Positions 17,175-26,796 of a stretch of 64,000 bases of DNA are shown one piece after another. The notes under the pieces were generated by a model. The model was not told the origin of the DNA, did not search any database, and saw only the letters and a program-made list of their open reading frames with translations. The translations under genes were made by a program, and so were the position numbers. The DNA is taken from positions 1 to 64,000 of the forward strand of contig JADGBX010000004.1 in assembly GCA_015231265.1 (NCBI GenBank), read 5' to 3'. The stretch's first letter is position 1. Every line of letters begins with the position of its first letter. This stretch comes from Magnetococcales bacterium (GTDB lineage Bacteria > Pseudomonadota > Magnetococcia > Magnetococcales > JADGBX01).

Positions 17175-17231
17175 AGTATCCCAGCTCTCCCAAAGAGCTA
17201 GGCGTAGAGTAGTATCCCAGCTCTCCCAAAG
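17175..17231. repeat. Pair of 21-base direct repeats
   Basis: AGTATCCCAGCTCTCCCAAAG occurs exactly at 17175-17195 and again at 17211-17231, a period of 36 bases. The pair lies in the 144-base gap between sdhE and the pabB-pabC fusion, so it may be part of the pab control region or a recent local duplication. Confidence 0.8.
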
Positions 17232-17259
17232 TGCGTGTCAAGAGAGGCCCAAAGCAGTT

Positions 17260-18147
17260 TTACAGAATGTCATGCGCTTGCAAGACTGGTCGGGGATCAA
17301 CATGTAGCCTCTTGATACCCAGATCCTTCTCATCGATCCCCATGGCCAGACCAAGCAACTGAGCGAAGTTCAGCTCCGGCAGCTCAATCTTCTTGCCGAT
17401 AGTGGCTTCGATAGGTCCCTGGTTGGCTCCCATGATCATATCGCACAATGTACAGGGCGAGATCATCACATCGGCACCGGCTTCACGGGCATTGAGACAG
17501 TTCTTACCCGCCATCTCATGGGTCTCCTGCTTATCGGAGAGCATGAAATGGAAACCGCAACACTTGTCATGCCCATCGTAAGCAACCGGCTTTCCACCCA
17601 AGAGTTCAATGAGTCGATCCAGATGATCGGCCTCTTCACCGGCCTTGGCATCAAAGATCTCGGCAGGACGAATATTGTGACAACCGTAGAAGGGTGCCAC
17701 CTGCAAACCATTGAGTGGTTTTACGATCCGTGACTGGAGTACCTTGGGATCCACCTGATCGGTGATCACCCACAACAGATGATACACCTTGATGGATGCC
17801 TGATACGGACGAACACCCGACTCTTCAAGCACCTTGTTGATAGATGCGAGAATATCTGGCTCGGTCCGGAAACGGTAGTTGGCATGGGTCAGTGTCTGCA
17901 AGCACGTGTTGCAGACTGTCACCAAATCGCACCCCTTCTCCTCCGCTTCGGAAAGGATCCGGGCAGCAACCGCCAGGGAGAAAGCCGGTTTGGTCTCGCG
18001 CAGGCTGACTGCCCCACAGCAGGTGGAACGCGGCATCTCATGCAGCGTAATTCCAAGAGCTTCACAGACGGAACGCGCTGACCAGTCGGCCTCTTTCTGA
18101 ACCTGTTTGGCCGCGCATCCGGGATAATAGGCAAATTCCATCGGCAT
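17260..18147 (-). CDS. sdhE: Succinate dehydrogenase anchor subunit, SdhE type (CCG domain, heterodisulfide reductase B-like)
   Basis: A 295-residue protein with two cysteine-rich CCG domains like HdrB. The signatures are YYPGCAAKQ, TCCGAVS and CNTCLQTLTHANY in the first half, and GCHNIRP, KCCGFHF and CTLCDMIMG in the second. In class E succinate:quinone oxidoreductases this subunit replaces the haem b-containing SdhCD and passes electrons to quinone. No membrane helices are seen, consistent with monotopic attachment in that class. I place the start at 18147 because GAGGAG stands 6 bases before that ATG; the ORF-track start at 18168 adds seven residues with no ribosome site. It is third in the sdhABE operon, 24 bases after sdhB. 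Confidence 0.88.
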   Translation of the reverse strand: MPMEFAYYPGCAAKQVQKEADWSARSVCEALGITLHEMPRSTCCGAVSLRETKPAFSLAVAARILSEAEEKGCDLVTVCNTCLQTLTHANYRFRTEPDILASINKVLEESGVRPYQASIKVYHLLWVITDQVDPKVLQSRIVKPLNGLQVAPFYGCHNIRPAEIFDAKAGEEADHLDRLIELLGGKPVAYDGHDKCCGFHFMLSDKQETHEMAGKNCLNAREAGADVMISPCTLCDMIMGANQGPIEATIGKKIELPELNFAQLLGLAMGIDEKDLGIKRLHVDPRPVLQAHDIL

Positions 18148-18171
18148 GATCGTCTCCTCGCACCGCACCCG

Positions 18172-19176
18172 TTACTCGGGCTCGACCTCTTTGGCTTTGG
18201 TCTCGACATCCAGGGGATTTTTCTCAAGGATATCGTACATCTTGCGAACCTCCTCAATCCCTTCCGCTTTGTGCGGAATCGGCGAGGGGATCTTGCCCTT
18301 CTTCAGTAGATGCAGGGCGGTGGGAATCTCACCCATAGTTCCGAAGATACCAATGGTCCGCATCATGACACTGAACTCGTTCAGATCACCACGGGAGGTG
18401 ATATCTTCATGGAATGCCAGAGCATGTTTGGCACCAGTGGTATTGGTAAACCCCTTTTGGATACCGCGAGTCCGCAGTTTGACAATAGCCTCCATGGGGG
18501 CCACATCCTTGGGACACGCTTCAACACACATGGCGCAACGGCTGCAGGACCACATCATGTGATCTTCCGAAAGCTCCTTAAGGCGGGCCGTCTTGCACCC
18601 TTCACGGGGGTCGGAGACGAACCGGAACGCCTTGGCCAACGCAGCAGGTCCAATATACTCCGGCGACACTTCCGCCACCGTACATTCAGAGTAGCAGCAC
18701 CCGCACATGATGCACTGGGTAACGTGGTTGACCTGATCGTAGGAGTTTTGATGAACCTCGGTATCCGCCTCATCCCCCCCTTTGATGAAGGGTTGGATCT
18801 TGATCACCCGATCGAAAAAAGGTGCTATATCGATCGCCATATCCTTGAGTACCGGCTGATTGCCCTGAGGCGCCACCTCAATCACTTGGTGCTCCTTGCC
18901 TTCGACGGACCGAGCAACAATGCCAACATGCGTTTTGCATGCCAGACGAGTCTTGCCGCTGATCTTCATGGCACAGGATCCGCAGATAGCCGACCGGCAC
19001 GACTGCCGATACGTTATAGTGCTATCTTGGTGATCACGAATATCGTCAAGCGCAGTGAGCACCGTAGTCGTCTCTTCGCACTCAATTATGTACTCCTGCC
19101 AGTTGGTATCCACCTTACCGTTGTCACCGTGGCAGGTGTTGCGCTGAACGCGGAATATGTAGGTCTTAATCGACAT
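18172..19176 (-). CDS. sdhB: Succinate dehydrogenase iron-sulfur subunit
   Basis: This 334-residue electron-transfer subunit has the [2Fe-2S] site CRSAICGSCAMKISGKTRLAC near residue 60 and two further cysteine sets, CIMCGCCYSECTV and CSRCAMCVEACPKDVAP, for the [4Fe-4S] and third clusters. At 334 residues it is longer than the common 240-residue SdhB. The extra part is a C-terminal extension after the last cluster (DITSRGDLNEFSVMMRTIG onward), which probably contacts the SdhE anchor. It starts 15 bases after sdhA with an AGAGGAA site. Confidence 0.93.
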   Translation of the reverse strand: MSIKTYIFRVQRNTCHGDNGKVDTNWQEYIIECEETTTVLTALDDIRDHQDSTITYRQSCRSAICGSCAMKISGKTRLACKTHVGIVARSVEGKEHQVIEVAPQGNQPVLKDMAIDIAPFFDRVIKIQPFIKGGDEADTEVHQNSYDQVNHVTQCIMCGCCYSECTVAEVSPEYIGPAALAKAFRFVSDPREGCKTARLKELSEDHMMWSCSRCAMCVEACPKDVAPMEAIVKLRTRGIQKGFTNTTGAKHALAFHEDITSRGDLNEFSVMMRTIGIFGTMGEIPTALHLLKKGKIPSPIPHKAEGIEEVRKMYDILEKNPLDVETKAKEVEPE

Positions 19177-19191
19177 CTTGCTTCCTCTCGC

Positions 19192-20886
19192 TCAGTAGAC
19201 CCGTTCCTTGGGTACATATCTGGGATTGTCCACAGTGCGCACCGCCTCATAGGAGAGCTCGACACTCTTGGTTTCGGCATTCCACATTGCGATGGTGTGT
19301 TTACGCCAATTGTCGTCATCCCGTGTTGGATAGTCCGTGCGTGAATGAGCACCCCGAGACTCTGTGCGGGCGATGGCCCCTTTGATGATGCACTCGGCCA
19401 GATCAATGATATTACGGAGCTCCAGGGCACGCAGCAGGTTCAAGTTGAACGACTTGGTCTTGTCATCCAGGTGGATTAAGTCATAGTCGCGTCGCACGCT
19501 CGGCAACTGCTCTTCAGCCTGGGCTAATCCATCCGGCGTCCTGAACACGCCACAGTAGGCGTTCATCTTTGATGAGAGACGTGTATGCAACTCGACGGGC
19601 CGAATTCCCCACTCCTCCCTATTGATCAAGTTCTCAATATCCTTGTTAACCTCATCAACGGCTTCTTGTGGGAAGATCCGGTACTCTTGACTATTGACGA
19701 ACTCGCTTGCAGCCTTCCCGGTAATCTTCCCGAACACCACGCCGTCAAGCAGAGAATTACCGCCCAACCTGTTGGCGCCATGTACTGAAACACATGCCGC
19801 TTCTCCAGCAGCATAGAGTCCGCTCAGTGGAGAGGCACCATACTTGTCGGTTCGAATTCCGCCCATGGAGTAGTGAGCCGTTGGCCGTACAGGAATCGGT
19901 TCCTTGATTGGATCGACACCCTCCAGGTCGATACAGAGCTGCCTGATCTGCGGCAAACGTTCCATAATCTTTTCGGCACCGAGAAGAGTAAGATCAAGGA
20001 AAATGGCTCCATCTCGCCCTCTCCCCTCGATGATCTCCGTCTGCTCACCTCGTGAGACCACATCGCGAGAAGCCAGCTCCTTCTTCGTCGGAGCATATTT
20101 ACCCATGAAACGCTCACCATCAACGTTGATCAGGACACCCCCTTCACCCCGAGCCCCTTCAGTGACCAGAATGCCGGATGTGCGCAACCCCGTCGGATGG
20201 AACTGTACGAACTCCATATCGGCCAGAGGAGCCCCGGCTCTCAGAGCAAGAGCCATACCGTCGCCGGTGTTGGTGGTGGCGTTGGTGCTGGACTGATAAA
20301 CACGCCCGTAACCACCGGTGGCCATCAGCACCGCTTTACCACGGATGGGGAACACTTCACCGGTCTTGATGTCATAGACGACCACACCGGTCACACTCTT
20401 ACCATCAGGATCAGTGACGAGTTTCAGCACCTGGCACTCTTCGTAAACGGGAACTTTCGCTTTGACCAACTGCTCCCAGAGCACGTGCAACATCACCTGC
20501 CCGGTACGGTCGGCAGCAAAACATGTCCGGTCGAAGCTGGCCCCACCGAAAGGACGCTGGGCGATCTTGCCGGCTTCTCTTCGAGAGAAGGGACACCCCA
20601 TTCGGTCCATCTCCATGATCGCTTCCGGAGCGGTTTCACACATCAGTTCGATGGCATCCTCGTCACCGATGTAGTCCGACCCTTTAACGGTATCGTAGGA
20701 GTGGAGAGAGGTGTCATCCTCTGGATCAATGGCTGCATTGACCCCTCCCTGGGCAGCGCACGAATGGCTGCGCAGCGGATGGATCTTACTGATGATGGCG
20801 ACGTTGACGTTCTCTTTAACGCCCTCAAGCGCCGCACGCATGCCGGCCAGTCCTGCACCGACGATTATGAGGTCATGGCTTTTCAT
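19192..20886 (-). CDS. sdhA: Succinate dehydrogenase flavoprotein subunit
   Basis: The 564-residue catalytic subunit oxidises succinate to fumarate and feeds electrons to SdhB and the quinone pool. Landmarks are the FAD dinucleotide motif [14 protein letters not shown], the covalent-flavin histidine region [13 protein letters not shown], the active-site segment [14 protein letters not shown] and the glutamate/arginine-rich helical C terminus. It is the first gene of sdhABE, with a GGAG site 7 bases before the ATG. The enzyme links the citric acid cycle to the bc1 complex encoded earlier in the window. Confidence 0.95.
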   Translation of the reverse strand: MKSHDLIIVGAGLAGMRAALEGVKENVNVAIISKIHPLRSHSCAAQGGVNAAIDPEDDTSLHSYDTVKGSDYIGDEDAIELMCETAPEAIMEMDRMGCPFSRREAGKIAQRPFGGASFDRTCFAADRTGQVMLHVLWEQLVKAKVPVYEECQVLKLVTDPDGKSVTGVVVYDIKTGEVFPIRGKAVLMATGGYGRVYQSSTNATTNTGDGMALALRAGAPLADMEFVQFHPTGLRTSGILVTEGARGEGGVLINVDGERFMGKYAPTKKELASRDVVSRGEQTEIIEGRGRDGAIFLDLTLLGAEKIMERLPQIRQLCIDLEGVDPIKEPIPVRPTAHYSMGGIRTDKYGASPLSGLYAAGEAACVSVHGANRLGGNSLLDGVVFGKITGKAASEFVNSQEYRIFPQEAVDEVNKDIENLINREEWGIRPVELHTRLSSKMNAYCGVFRTPDGLAQAEEQLPSVRRDYDLIHLDDKTKSFNLNLLRALELRNIIDLAECIIKGAIARTESRGAHSRTDYPTRDDDNWRKHTIAMWNAETKSVELSYEAVRTVDNPRYVPKERVY

Positions 20887-21419
20887 TCTGCTACTCCGCT
20901 CATCGGATGACGATACTCCCTGTTCACGATACTCACCGTCCTATCTTCCACCGTGAATGCGCTGCAACGGTGAGAGCATCCTTCGTTGAGTCCGCGACAC
21001 GGAATCCCGATCTACACCAAACCCGCGATTATTGAATCTGAAACCATCCACACTGGAAAACGTTGAGCACATGGCTGTCAAAACAGCTCTTCTTCCTCAA
21101 GAATTATGTAAAACTCATTCCGTCACACATACTCACTACAAACAATCAAATATCTCAATATTTTTCGCGCAATACAGCCCACCGTATCTAAGGGGTCGAT
21201 TGCGTGAAAACCGGGGGTACATTATGCATATACGATCTTTTTATCTGCAATAATTGTCTATTTGTACAGCTTTCCGACGGGATTGTCAAAAGGGTCCAAC
21301 ACAAAAAAACACGACACTCCCGTCGATTGCTCGACCCGGGCGGCTATGCTAAACATTATTCTTTAGGCATGCACCAGGGAACAGGCAACGGCCAGATTCC
21401 ATTCGCAGTGAGGACCCCC
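20887..21419. other. Divergent intergenic region between sdhA and leuS
   Basis: A 533-base gap. A good minus-strand promoter for sdhA lies at 21261-21289, which leaves a leader of about 370 bases. I found no equally good plus-strand promoter for leuS, and no RNA fold could be assigned by eye. The ORF-track extension of leuS to 21204 runs through this gap and lacks any LeuRS-like sequence. Confidence 0.5.
21261..21289 (-). promoter_or_regulatory. Sigma70-like promoter toward sdhABE
   Basis: On the minus strand TTGACA (21289-21284, perfect), a 17-base spacer and TACAAA (21266-21261, 4 of 6). Transcription would start near 21254, about 370 bases ahead of the sdhA start codon. Confidence 0.42.
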
Positions 21420-23993
21420 ATGACTGAGAAGTACACTCCCCGCACCATTGAAGCCAAATGGCAGACGGAATGGGAAAACAATTCCGTTTTCAAGGTTGAA
21501 GAGACGCCAGACAAGGAGACCTTCTATCTTCTGGTCATGTTCCCCTACCCTTCCGGACGAATCCACATGGGTCACGTCCGTAACTACGCAATCGGTGATC
21601 TGATCGCCCGCTATCAGCGCATGCAGGGTAAGAACGTTCTTCATCCCATGGGTTGGGACGCATTCGGGATGCCTGCAGAGAATGCCGCCATCAAGCAGAA
21701 CACCCACCCCGGTGACTGGACCTATAGCAACATCGACACCATGCGCGAAGAGCTGAAAAGCATGGGTCTCTCCTACGATTGGTCCAGGGAGTTCGCCACC
21801 TGCGACCCCGACTACGCCCACTGGGAGCAAGTCCTCTTTCTCAAACTGCATGAAAAGGGGCTGATCTATCGTGAGATGTCCCATGTCAACTGGGATCCAG
21901 TGGATCAAACGGTTCTTGCCAATGAACAGGTGATCGACGGCAAAGGCTGGCGCAGTGGGGCTCCGGTTGAACGCAAAGCGTTGTCACAATGGTTTTTTCG
22001 TATCACCGACTATGCTGAAGAGCTGCTCACCGACATTGAGAAACTGGACGGCTGGCCGGAAACGGTTCGCACCATGCAGACCAATTGGATCGGCAAGAGT
22101 CACGGCGTTGAGTTCTCTTTCACAATCAAGGGTAGGGAGGAGAGACTTCCCGTCTACACCACCCGCGCCGACACCATCATGGGCGTCACTTTCTGCTCCA
22201 TCGCCTCCGAACACCCCTTAGCTGTGGAAATTGCCGAAACCAACCCCGAAGCCGCCGCTTTCGTCCGCGAGTGCCAAGCCACCGGCACCAGTGAAGAGGC
22301 TGTTGAGAAACTTGAAAAGAAGGGCTTCGATACCGGTCTGCGTGCCATTCATCCATTTACCGGTGAGGAGGTGCCCATCTTCATTGCCAACTTCGTCCTG
22401 ATGGGGTACGGCACCGGCGCGGTTATGGCTGTTCCCGCCCACGACCAAAGAGATTTTGAATTTGCCAAAGCGTATGAAATCCCAATCAAGGTCGTCATTC
22501 AACCGGAAGGGGAAACACTCTCAGGTGAGACTCTGGAAGCCGCCTATACCGGGCCGGGAACACTAACCAACTCTAGACAGTTTGACGGCATTGATAACGA
22601 AGCCGCCAAACGCACCGTTGCTGAAGCGTTTGAGGCAGAGGGTATCGGCAAAGCAACGGTGAATTTCCGACTGCGCGATTGGGGAGTCTCCCGACAGCGG
22701 TACTGGGGAAACCCCATCCCAGTGGTTCACTGCCCCAGTTGTGGTGTCGTTCCGGTTCCTGAATCAGACCTTCCCGTCTCTCTTCCTAAAGAGGTGGAGC
22801 TGACGGGATCCGGCAATCCTCTGGATCGTCACCCCACATGGAAACAGACCACATGCCCCAGTTGTGGTGCTGATGCAGTGCGGGAAACGGACACCATGGA
22901 TACCTTCATGGAGTCCTCCTGGTACTTCCTGCGCTACTGCTGTGCTGATTTGAACAGCGCTCCGCTCGATCGGGCTCGGGTAGATCACTGGATGCCTGTG
23001 AACCAATATGTGGGTGGAATCGAACATGCAGTTCTGCACCTGCTCTATGCGCGCTTCTTCCACAAAGCGCTCCGTGATGTCGGGCTTGTGAGTTGTGACG
23101 AACCCTTCACCAAACTGCTTACACAAGGCATGGTTCGAAAAGATACGCACACCTGTCCCGAACATGGCTGGCGCTACCCCAGTGAAGTCAAGGAAGAGCG
23201 TGGGAGACTGTTCTGCATAGAGTGTGGAGCGGAAATCTCCGTTGGACGCAATGAAAAGATGTCCAAAAGCAAACACAATGTGGTGGATCCCAACGATCTG
23301 ATCAAAGGGTATGGCGCCGATACGGCCCGTCTCTTCATGCTCTTTGCCGCTCCTCCTGAACGAGATCTAGAGTGGAATGACAGCGGTGTGGATGGTGCAT
23401 GGCGGTTTCTCAATCGGCTTTGGCGCCTTGTCGTTGATGTGGCGTCACGGACAGAGGAGATCGCTCCGGCGACTGAGATGCCCAAGGATCCAGCCCTCAA
23501 AAAACTGCGAAGCAAACTGCACGCGACCATTGCTAAAGTGACCGAGGATATCGAACGCCAGTCATTCAATACCGGGATCGCTGCAGTAATGGAGCTGGTT
23601 AATGAAGCCTCTCCCTTCCTGCAAAACAAAAAGGCCGACACGATAACGCTCTCCATTCTACGTGAGATTGCTGAGGTGGCTATTCTCCTCCTCCATCCCT
23701 ACTCACCGCATATTACAGAAGAGTTGTCACGCACTCTTGGTCACACAGGGTATGTTTCTCAGAAAGCGTGGCCAAGAGCCGATGCCAAAGCACTGGTCAA
23801 AGAGGAGATGACCATCGTGGTTCAAGTAAATGGAAAACTCAGAGGCAGGCTCACCGTCGCTGCAGACACCGACCAGAAAACTCTTGAAACATTGGCTCAG
23901 GAAGATGCCAAAGTTGTTCCCCATCTGGAGGGCAAGAGTGTGCGAAAAGTGATTGTCGTTCCCGGCCGACTCATCAACATCGTAGCTGGATGA
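21420..23993 (+). CDS. leuS: Leucyl-tRNA synthetase
   Basis: A class I synthetase of 857 residues that charges tRNA-Leu. The HIGH motif is HMGHVRNYAIGD and the KMSKS motif is EKMSKSKHN. Between them lies the editing domain (residues of about 220-420, with TTRADTIMGVTFCSIA and VPAHDQRDFEFA), the region that clears mischarged tRNA. A cysteine-pair insertion (CPSCGVVPVP, CPSCGADAVRE) looks like a zinc module. The start is placed at 21420 because MTEKYTPRTIEAKW is the family N terminus and a GAGG site precedes it; the ORF-track start 216 bases upstream adds unrelated residues. It is the first gene of leuS-lptE-holA, with an ATGA overlap to the next gene. Confidence 0.96.
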   Translation: MTEKYTPRTIEAKWQTEWENNSVFKVEETPDKETFYLLVMFPYPSGRIHMGHVRNYAIGDLIARYQRMQGKNVLHPMGWDAFGMPAENAAIKQNTHPGDWTYSNIDTMREELKSMGLSYDWSREFATCDPDYAHWEQVLFLKLHEKGLIYREMSHVNWDPVDQTVLANEQVIDGKGWRSGAPVERKALSQWFFRITDYAEELLTDIEKLDGWPETVRTMQTNWIGKSHGVEFSFTIKGREERLPVYTTRADTIMGVTFCSIASEHPLAVEIAETNPEAAAFVRECQATGTSEEAVEKLEKKGFDTGLRAIHPFTGEEVPIFIANFVLMGYGTGAVMAVPAHDQRDFEFAKAYEIPIKVVIQPEGETLSGETLEAAYTGPGTLTNSRQFDGIDNEAAKRTVAEAFEAEGIGKATVNFRLRDWGVSRQRYWGNPIPVVHCPSCGVVPVPESDLPVSLPKEVELTGSGNPLDRHPTWKQTTCPSCGADAVRETDTMDTFMESSWYFLRYCCADLNSAPLDRARVDHWMPVNQYVGGIEHAVLHLLYARFFHKALRDVGLVSCDEPFTKLLTQGMVRKDTHTCPEHGWRYPSEVKEERGRLFCIECGAEISVGRNEKMSKSKHNVVDPNDLIKGYGADTARLFMLFAAPPERDLEWNDSGVDGAWRFLNRLWRLVVDVASRTEEIAPATEMPKDPALKKLRSKLHATIAKVTEDIERQSFNTGIAAVMELVNEASPFLQNKKADTITLSILREIAEVAILLLHPYSPHITEELSRTLGHTGYVSQKAWPRADAKALVKEEMTIVVQVNGKLRGRLTVAADTDQKTLETLAQEDAKVVPHLEGKSVRKVIVVPGRLINIVAG

Positions 23994-24541
23994 CTGCCAT
24001 GACTCCCCAACGAAACACGTCACGCTCCTCCGATTCATTCAGGCTCTGGTGGACACTCCTGCTGCTACCACTGCTTTCCGGGTGTGGTTACGCTTTTCCC
24101 GGCGCGGTAGCCAAGCGGACGATTCCTGGTCTGGAAAGTGGGTTTCTCATTGTCAGCGGGCCAGGCACAATTTCGTCACCACTGCTGTCTCAATCTTTAA
24201 AATACCAACTAAAAACGCGCTTGGGTCTCCAAATTGCTGACCCCGATAAATCACTGGACGATGTTCCGCATCTGCTGATCTCCCTGAACCGTCTGCAACA
24301 GGACAAGCTAATCGAGGACTCACTGGGCAGAGCTGATAAATACCGAGTCCAGATTACCGGTACGCCGACCATCAAGATTCCTGGCACCAAACCCACAGTC
24401 ATGCCATCGATCACTGGTGAGACGACCTATTTTGAATCCCATGAAAGCACAACGAGCCTTACACTGAAAAAACAGGCGGGTATTGAAGCGGTTGAGGCAC
24501 TCATCGAAAAGCTGTTGGTGCAATTGACCGGCAATTCGTAG
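23990..24541 (+). CDS. lptE: LPS-assembly lipoprotein LptE
   Basis: A 183-residue outer-membrane lipoprotein that plugs the LptD barrel and delivers lipopolysaccharide to the outer leaflet. The signal segment WTLLLLPLLSGCGYAFPG ends in a lipobox with the acylated cysteine at residue 32. The mature part is small and beta-rich (YQLKTRLGLQIAD and TTYFESHESTTSLTLKKQ), as for LptE. The ATG overlaps the leuS stop, and holA follows; leuS-lptE-holA is a conserved order in proteobacteria, which supports the call more than sequence alone. It implies an LPS-containing outer membrane. Confidence 0.82.
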   Translation: MTAMTPQRNTSRSSDSFRLWWTLLLLPLLSGCGYAFPGAVAKRTIPGLESGFLIVSGPGTISSPLLSQSLKYQLKTRLGLQIADPDKSLDDVPHLLISLNRLQQDKLIEDSLGRADKYRVQITGTPTIKIPGTKPTVMPSITGETTYFESHESTTSLTLKKQAGIEAVEALIEKLLVQLTGNS

Positions 24542-24559
24542 AGAGCGGCTCCCCTCCTC

Positions 24560-25567
24560 GTGAAATTGAAACCCAATGCCATCCGGAGCATGAAACCGGA
24601 CGCCCCACCCGCAGCGATTCTGCTCTACGGTTCTGAACAGGGGAAGATTCAGGAAGAGGCCGAGGCGATCAAGCGGATCGTCTTGGGTGATGGCGATGAA
24701 ACCTTCTCTCTGGCAATCTTTCATGCCACAGAGCTTGATGAAGAGCAGTTCGCCACCACCTGCCGGGAGATCCCCTTCCTCACACCACGGCGTCTCGTCT
24801 GGTTGAAGGCAACAGAATCGCTGGACGTTCACGCTCGTAAACGGCTTGTCGAGTATCTCAAGGATCCTGTCCTGAGCACTGTACTGCTGATGACAGGGGA
24901 TGCTTTGGAGGCGAACAATCCTCTCCGACGATCCATGGAGCGCAATAAAAAGGGGTGGTGTATCCCTTTCTACCCTCTTGAGGGTGGAGCATTCGTACAG
25001 TGGGTACGCAGTCGATTGTCCAAGGCAAGAGTCGCCATAGAACCCGATGCCCTTCAGTTTCTCTCCCACCACCTTGAAGGCAATACAGCTATTGCAGAAG
25101 GTGAATTGGAGAAGGTGATTCTACGGGTCGGCAACGATCGAACCATTCGCCTTAACGACCTTGACGCCCTCTCCAAAGGACTCCAGGAGACAGACAAGTT
25201 CTCTTGGGTAACCAGCTGCTTCAATGGCAAGATTTCTGAAACCATTCACGACCTTGACCAACTCCTGGATGCAGGAGAGGCACCCCTGGCATTACTGGGG
25301 CTCTATCTACGCCATCTGCGCCGCCTGATCGAAGGACGAGACTATCTGAGACAGGGTAAACAGCCTAAAGTGATCGCCAGAAAGATGCGTGTATTCTGGA
25401 AAGAGGAATCCATCTTTTTCAGCCAGTGTAAACGCTGGAACAATCGTGATCTGGCCCAGTTGATCCTTCACTGCCAATCTCTGGATTTTGAGCTGCGGCA
25501 TTCTGCAAAACAGTCAAGGCAGCTTATGCATGCATTGGTCTTCAAAACAGCACGACTGCTTGAATAG
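24560..25567 (+). CDS. holA: DNA polymerase III delta subunit
   Basis: The 335-residue clamp-loader subunit opens the beta clamp. It follows the usual delta layout: an N-terminal AAA+-like fold without a P-loop (AAILLYGSEQGKIQEEAEAI, then EIPFLTPRRLVWLKATESL), a middle domain, and a helical collar domain (LLGLYLRHLRRLIEGRDYLRQG and QSRQLMHALVFK). The start is GTG at 24560, with a weak ribosome site, consistent with low expression of this subunit and possible coupling to lptE 18 bases upstream. Confidence 0.9.
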   Translation: MKLKPNAIRSMKPDAPPAAILLYGSEQGKIQEEAEAIKRIVLGDGDETFSLAIFHATELDEEQFATTCREIPFLTPRRLVWLKATESLDVHARKRLVEYLKDPVLSTVLLMTGDALEANNPLRRSMERNKKGWCIPFYPLEGGAFVQWVRSRLSKARVAIEPDALQFLSHHLEGNTAIAEGELEKVILRVGNDRTIRLNDLDALSKGLQETDKFSWVTSCFNGKISETIHDLDQLLDAGEAPLALLGLYLRHLRRLIEGRDYLRQGKQPKVIARKMRVFWKEESIFFSQCKRWNNRDLAQLILHCQSLDFELRHSAKQSRQLMHALVFKTARLLE

Positions 25568-25576
25568 TTTCCGAGA

Positions 25577-25594
25577 ACACGCTCTAGGGCGTGT
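25577..25594 (+). other. Small hairpin after holA
   Basis: ACACGC and GCGTGT form a 6-base stem with a 6-base loop 10 bases after the holA stop. There is no T-run. The real terminator follows about 30 bases later. Confidence 0.3.
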
Positions 25595-25616
25595 CTTCAA
25601 TTAGCCCAAACAGCCG

Positions 25617-25651
25617 CAACAAAAAAACCCGGACACCATCCGGGTTTTTTT
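25617..25651. terminator. Bidirectional intrinsic terminator between holA and DHH gene
   Basis: CCCGGA and TCCGGG with a CACCA loop, flanked by an A-run on the left and a T-run on the right. It ends leuS-lptE-holA on the plus strand and the DHH gene on the minus strand. Confidence 0.88.
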
Positions 25652-25690
25652 GTTGCCTGCTGAATAATCAAGGACCCCTACTGGAAAACC

Positions 25691-26629
25691 TCAACCATCA
25701 CGTGTGATCTGGTCGATCAACTCCTGAAGCGCTTCGGGAGCCCGATCGTTTTCCACCTGGCAAGTGCCGGCATTGGCGTGACCACCCCCTCCATATTTCA
25801 AGGCCAACATACCGATATTCGTCTTGGAGGTGCGATTGAGTATCGATTTACCGATGGCAAACACCGTGTTCATCTTCTTCAATCCCCAAAGCACATGGAT
25901 GGAGATGTTGGTATCAGGAAACAGAGCATAGATCATGAACCTGTTACCTGCCCAAATGGTCTCCTCCTCACGCAGATCCAGTATCACCAGATTATCATGA
26001 ACCGTGGAGCACCGTTTTAACTGCTCCTTGAACTTCTCACCATGCTCCAGATAGAGATCGACGCGCTCCTTAACATCCGGCAAGGCAAGGATCTCATCGA
26101 TATCATGCTCGCGACAGAAGTCGATGAGCTGCATCATCAATTCATAGTTAGAGATCCTGAATGTACGGAAACGGCCCAGACCGGTTCTGGCATCCATCAA
26201 GAAATTCATCAAGTCCCAACCACCCGGATTGAGAATCTCATCACGATTGAACTGAGCCGAGTCCCCCTTGTCCACCGCCTCCATCATATCGACTGAGACT
26301 CTTGGGAATCCTTTGGCACCGTCATAGTGGTCGTAGACCACTCGGGCCGCCGAAGGCGCCTCAGGATCAATGATGTGGTTCTCAGGTTTTTCACTGCCAC
26401 GGCGAACTGTCTCACTCTCGTGGTGGTCAAACGCCAGATGAACGCCCTCAACATAAGGAAGATTGGTGGTGATATCACGATCAGTGATGTCGATCTTTCC
26501 ATCCTGCATATCCTTGGGATGCACGAACTTGATGGAGTCTATGAGATCCAGCTCCTTCATTAACACGGCGCAGACCAAGCCGTCAAAATCACTTCTGGTC
26601 ACCAATCGATACTTCTCACCCTTCGCCAT
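25691..26629 (-). CDS. DHH-family phosphoesterase (exopolyphosphatase/nanoRNase-like)
   Basis: A 312-residue DHH phosphoesterase. Motif I is RSDFDGLVCAVLM, motif II is the Asp-rich ITDRDIT region, and motif III, LAFDHHESE, contains the DHH that names the family. The C terminus carries the DHHA1-type ending KYGGGGHANAGTCQVEND with the glycine-rich GGGGH. The metal-ligand aspartates and histidines are intact. Members cleave short oligonucleotides, cyclic dinucleotides or polyphosphate; the exact substrate is open. I chose ATG 26629 rather than the ORF-track start because GGAG precedes it by 7 bases and the conserved sequence begins there. Confidence 0.85.
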   Translation of the reverse strand: MAKGEKYRLVTRSDFDGLVCAVLMKELDLIDSIKFVHPKDMQDGKIDITDRDITTNLPYVEGVHLAFDHHESETVRRGSEKPENHIIDPEAPSAARVVYDHYDGAKGFPRVSVDMMEAVDKGDSAQFNRDEILNPGGWDLMNFLMDARTGLGRFRTFRISNYELMMQLIDFCREHDIDEILALPDVKERVDLYLEHGEKFKEQLKRCSTVHDNLVILDLREEETIWAGNRFMIYALFPDTNISIHVLWGLKKMNTVFAIGKSILNRTSKTNIGMLALKYGGGGHANAGTCQVENDRAPEALQELIDQITRDG

Positions 26630-26796
26630 GGCTCTGCTCCATTGTATTCCGTGGATATTCGACAATGCGTCTGGAAATCGTTCCAACCTATTTGCTATAG
26701 CCTCTATTACTTCGTCGCTTTCAGTGCATCCACTCTAGCGAATCGGAGACAATCTTGAAACCGATTTTTTTGAATCATGCCATATGCCGGGCAGGA

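Noticed and set aside
21204-21419. N-terminal extension of leuS in the ORF track
   Set aside because: The added 72 residues do not resemble LeuRS, and a GAGG site stands before the internal ATG at 21420.
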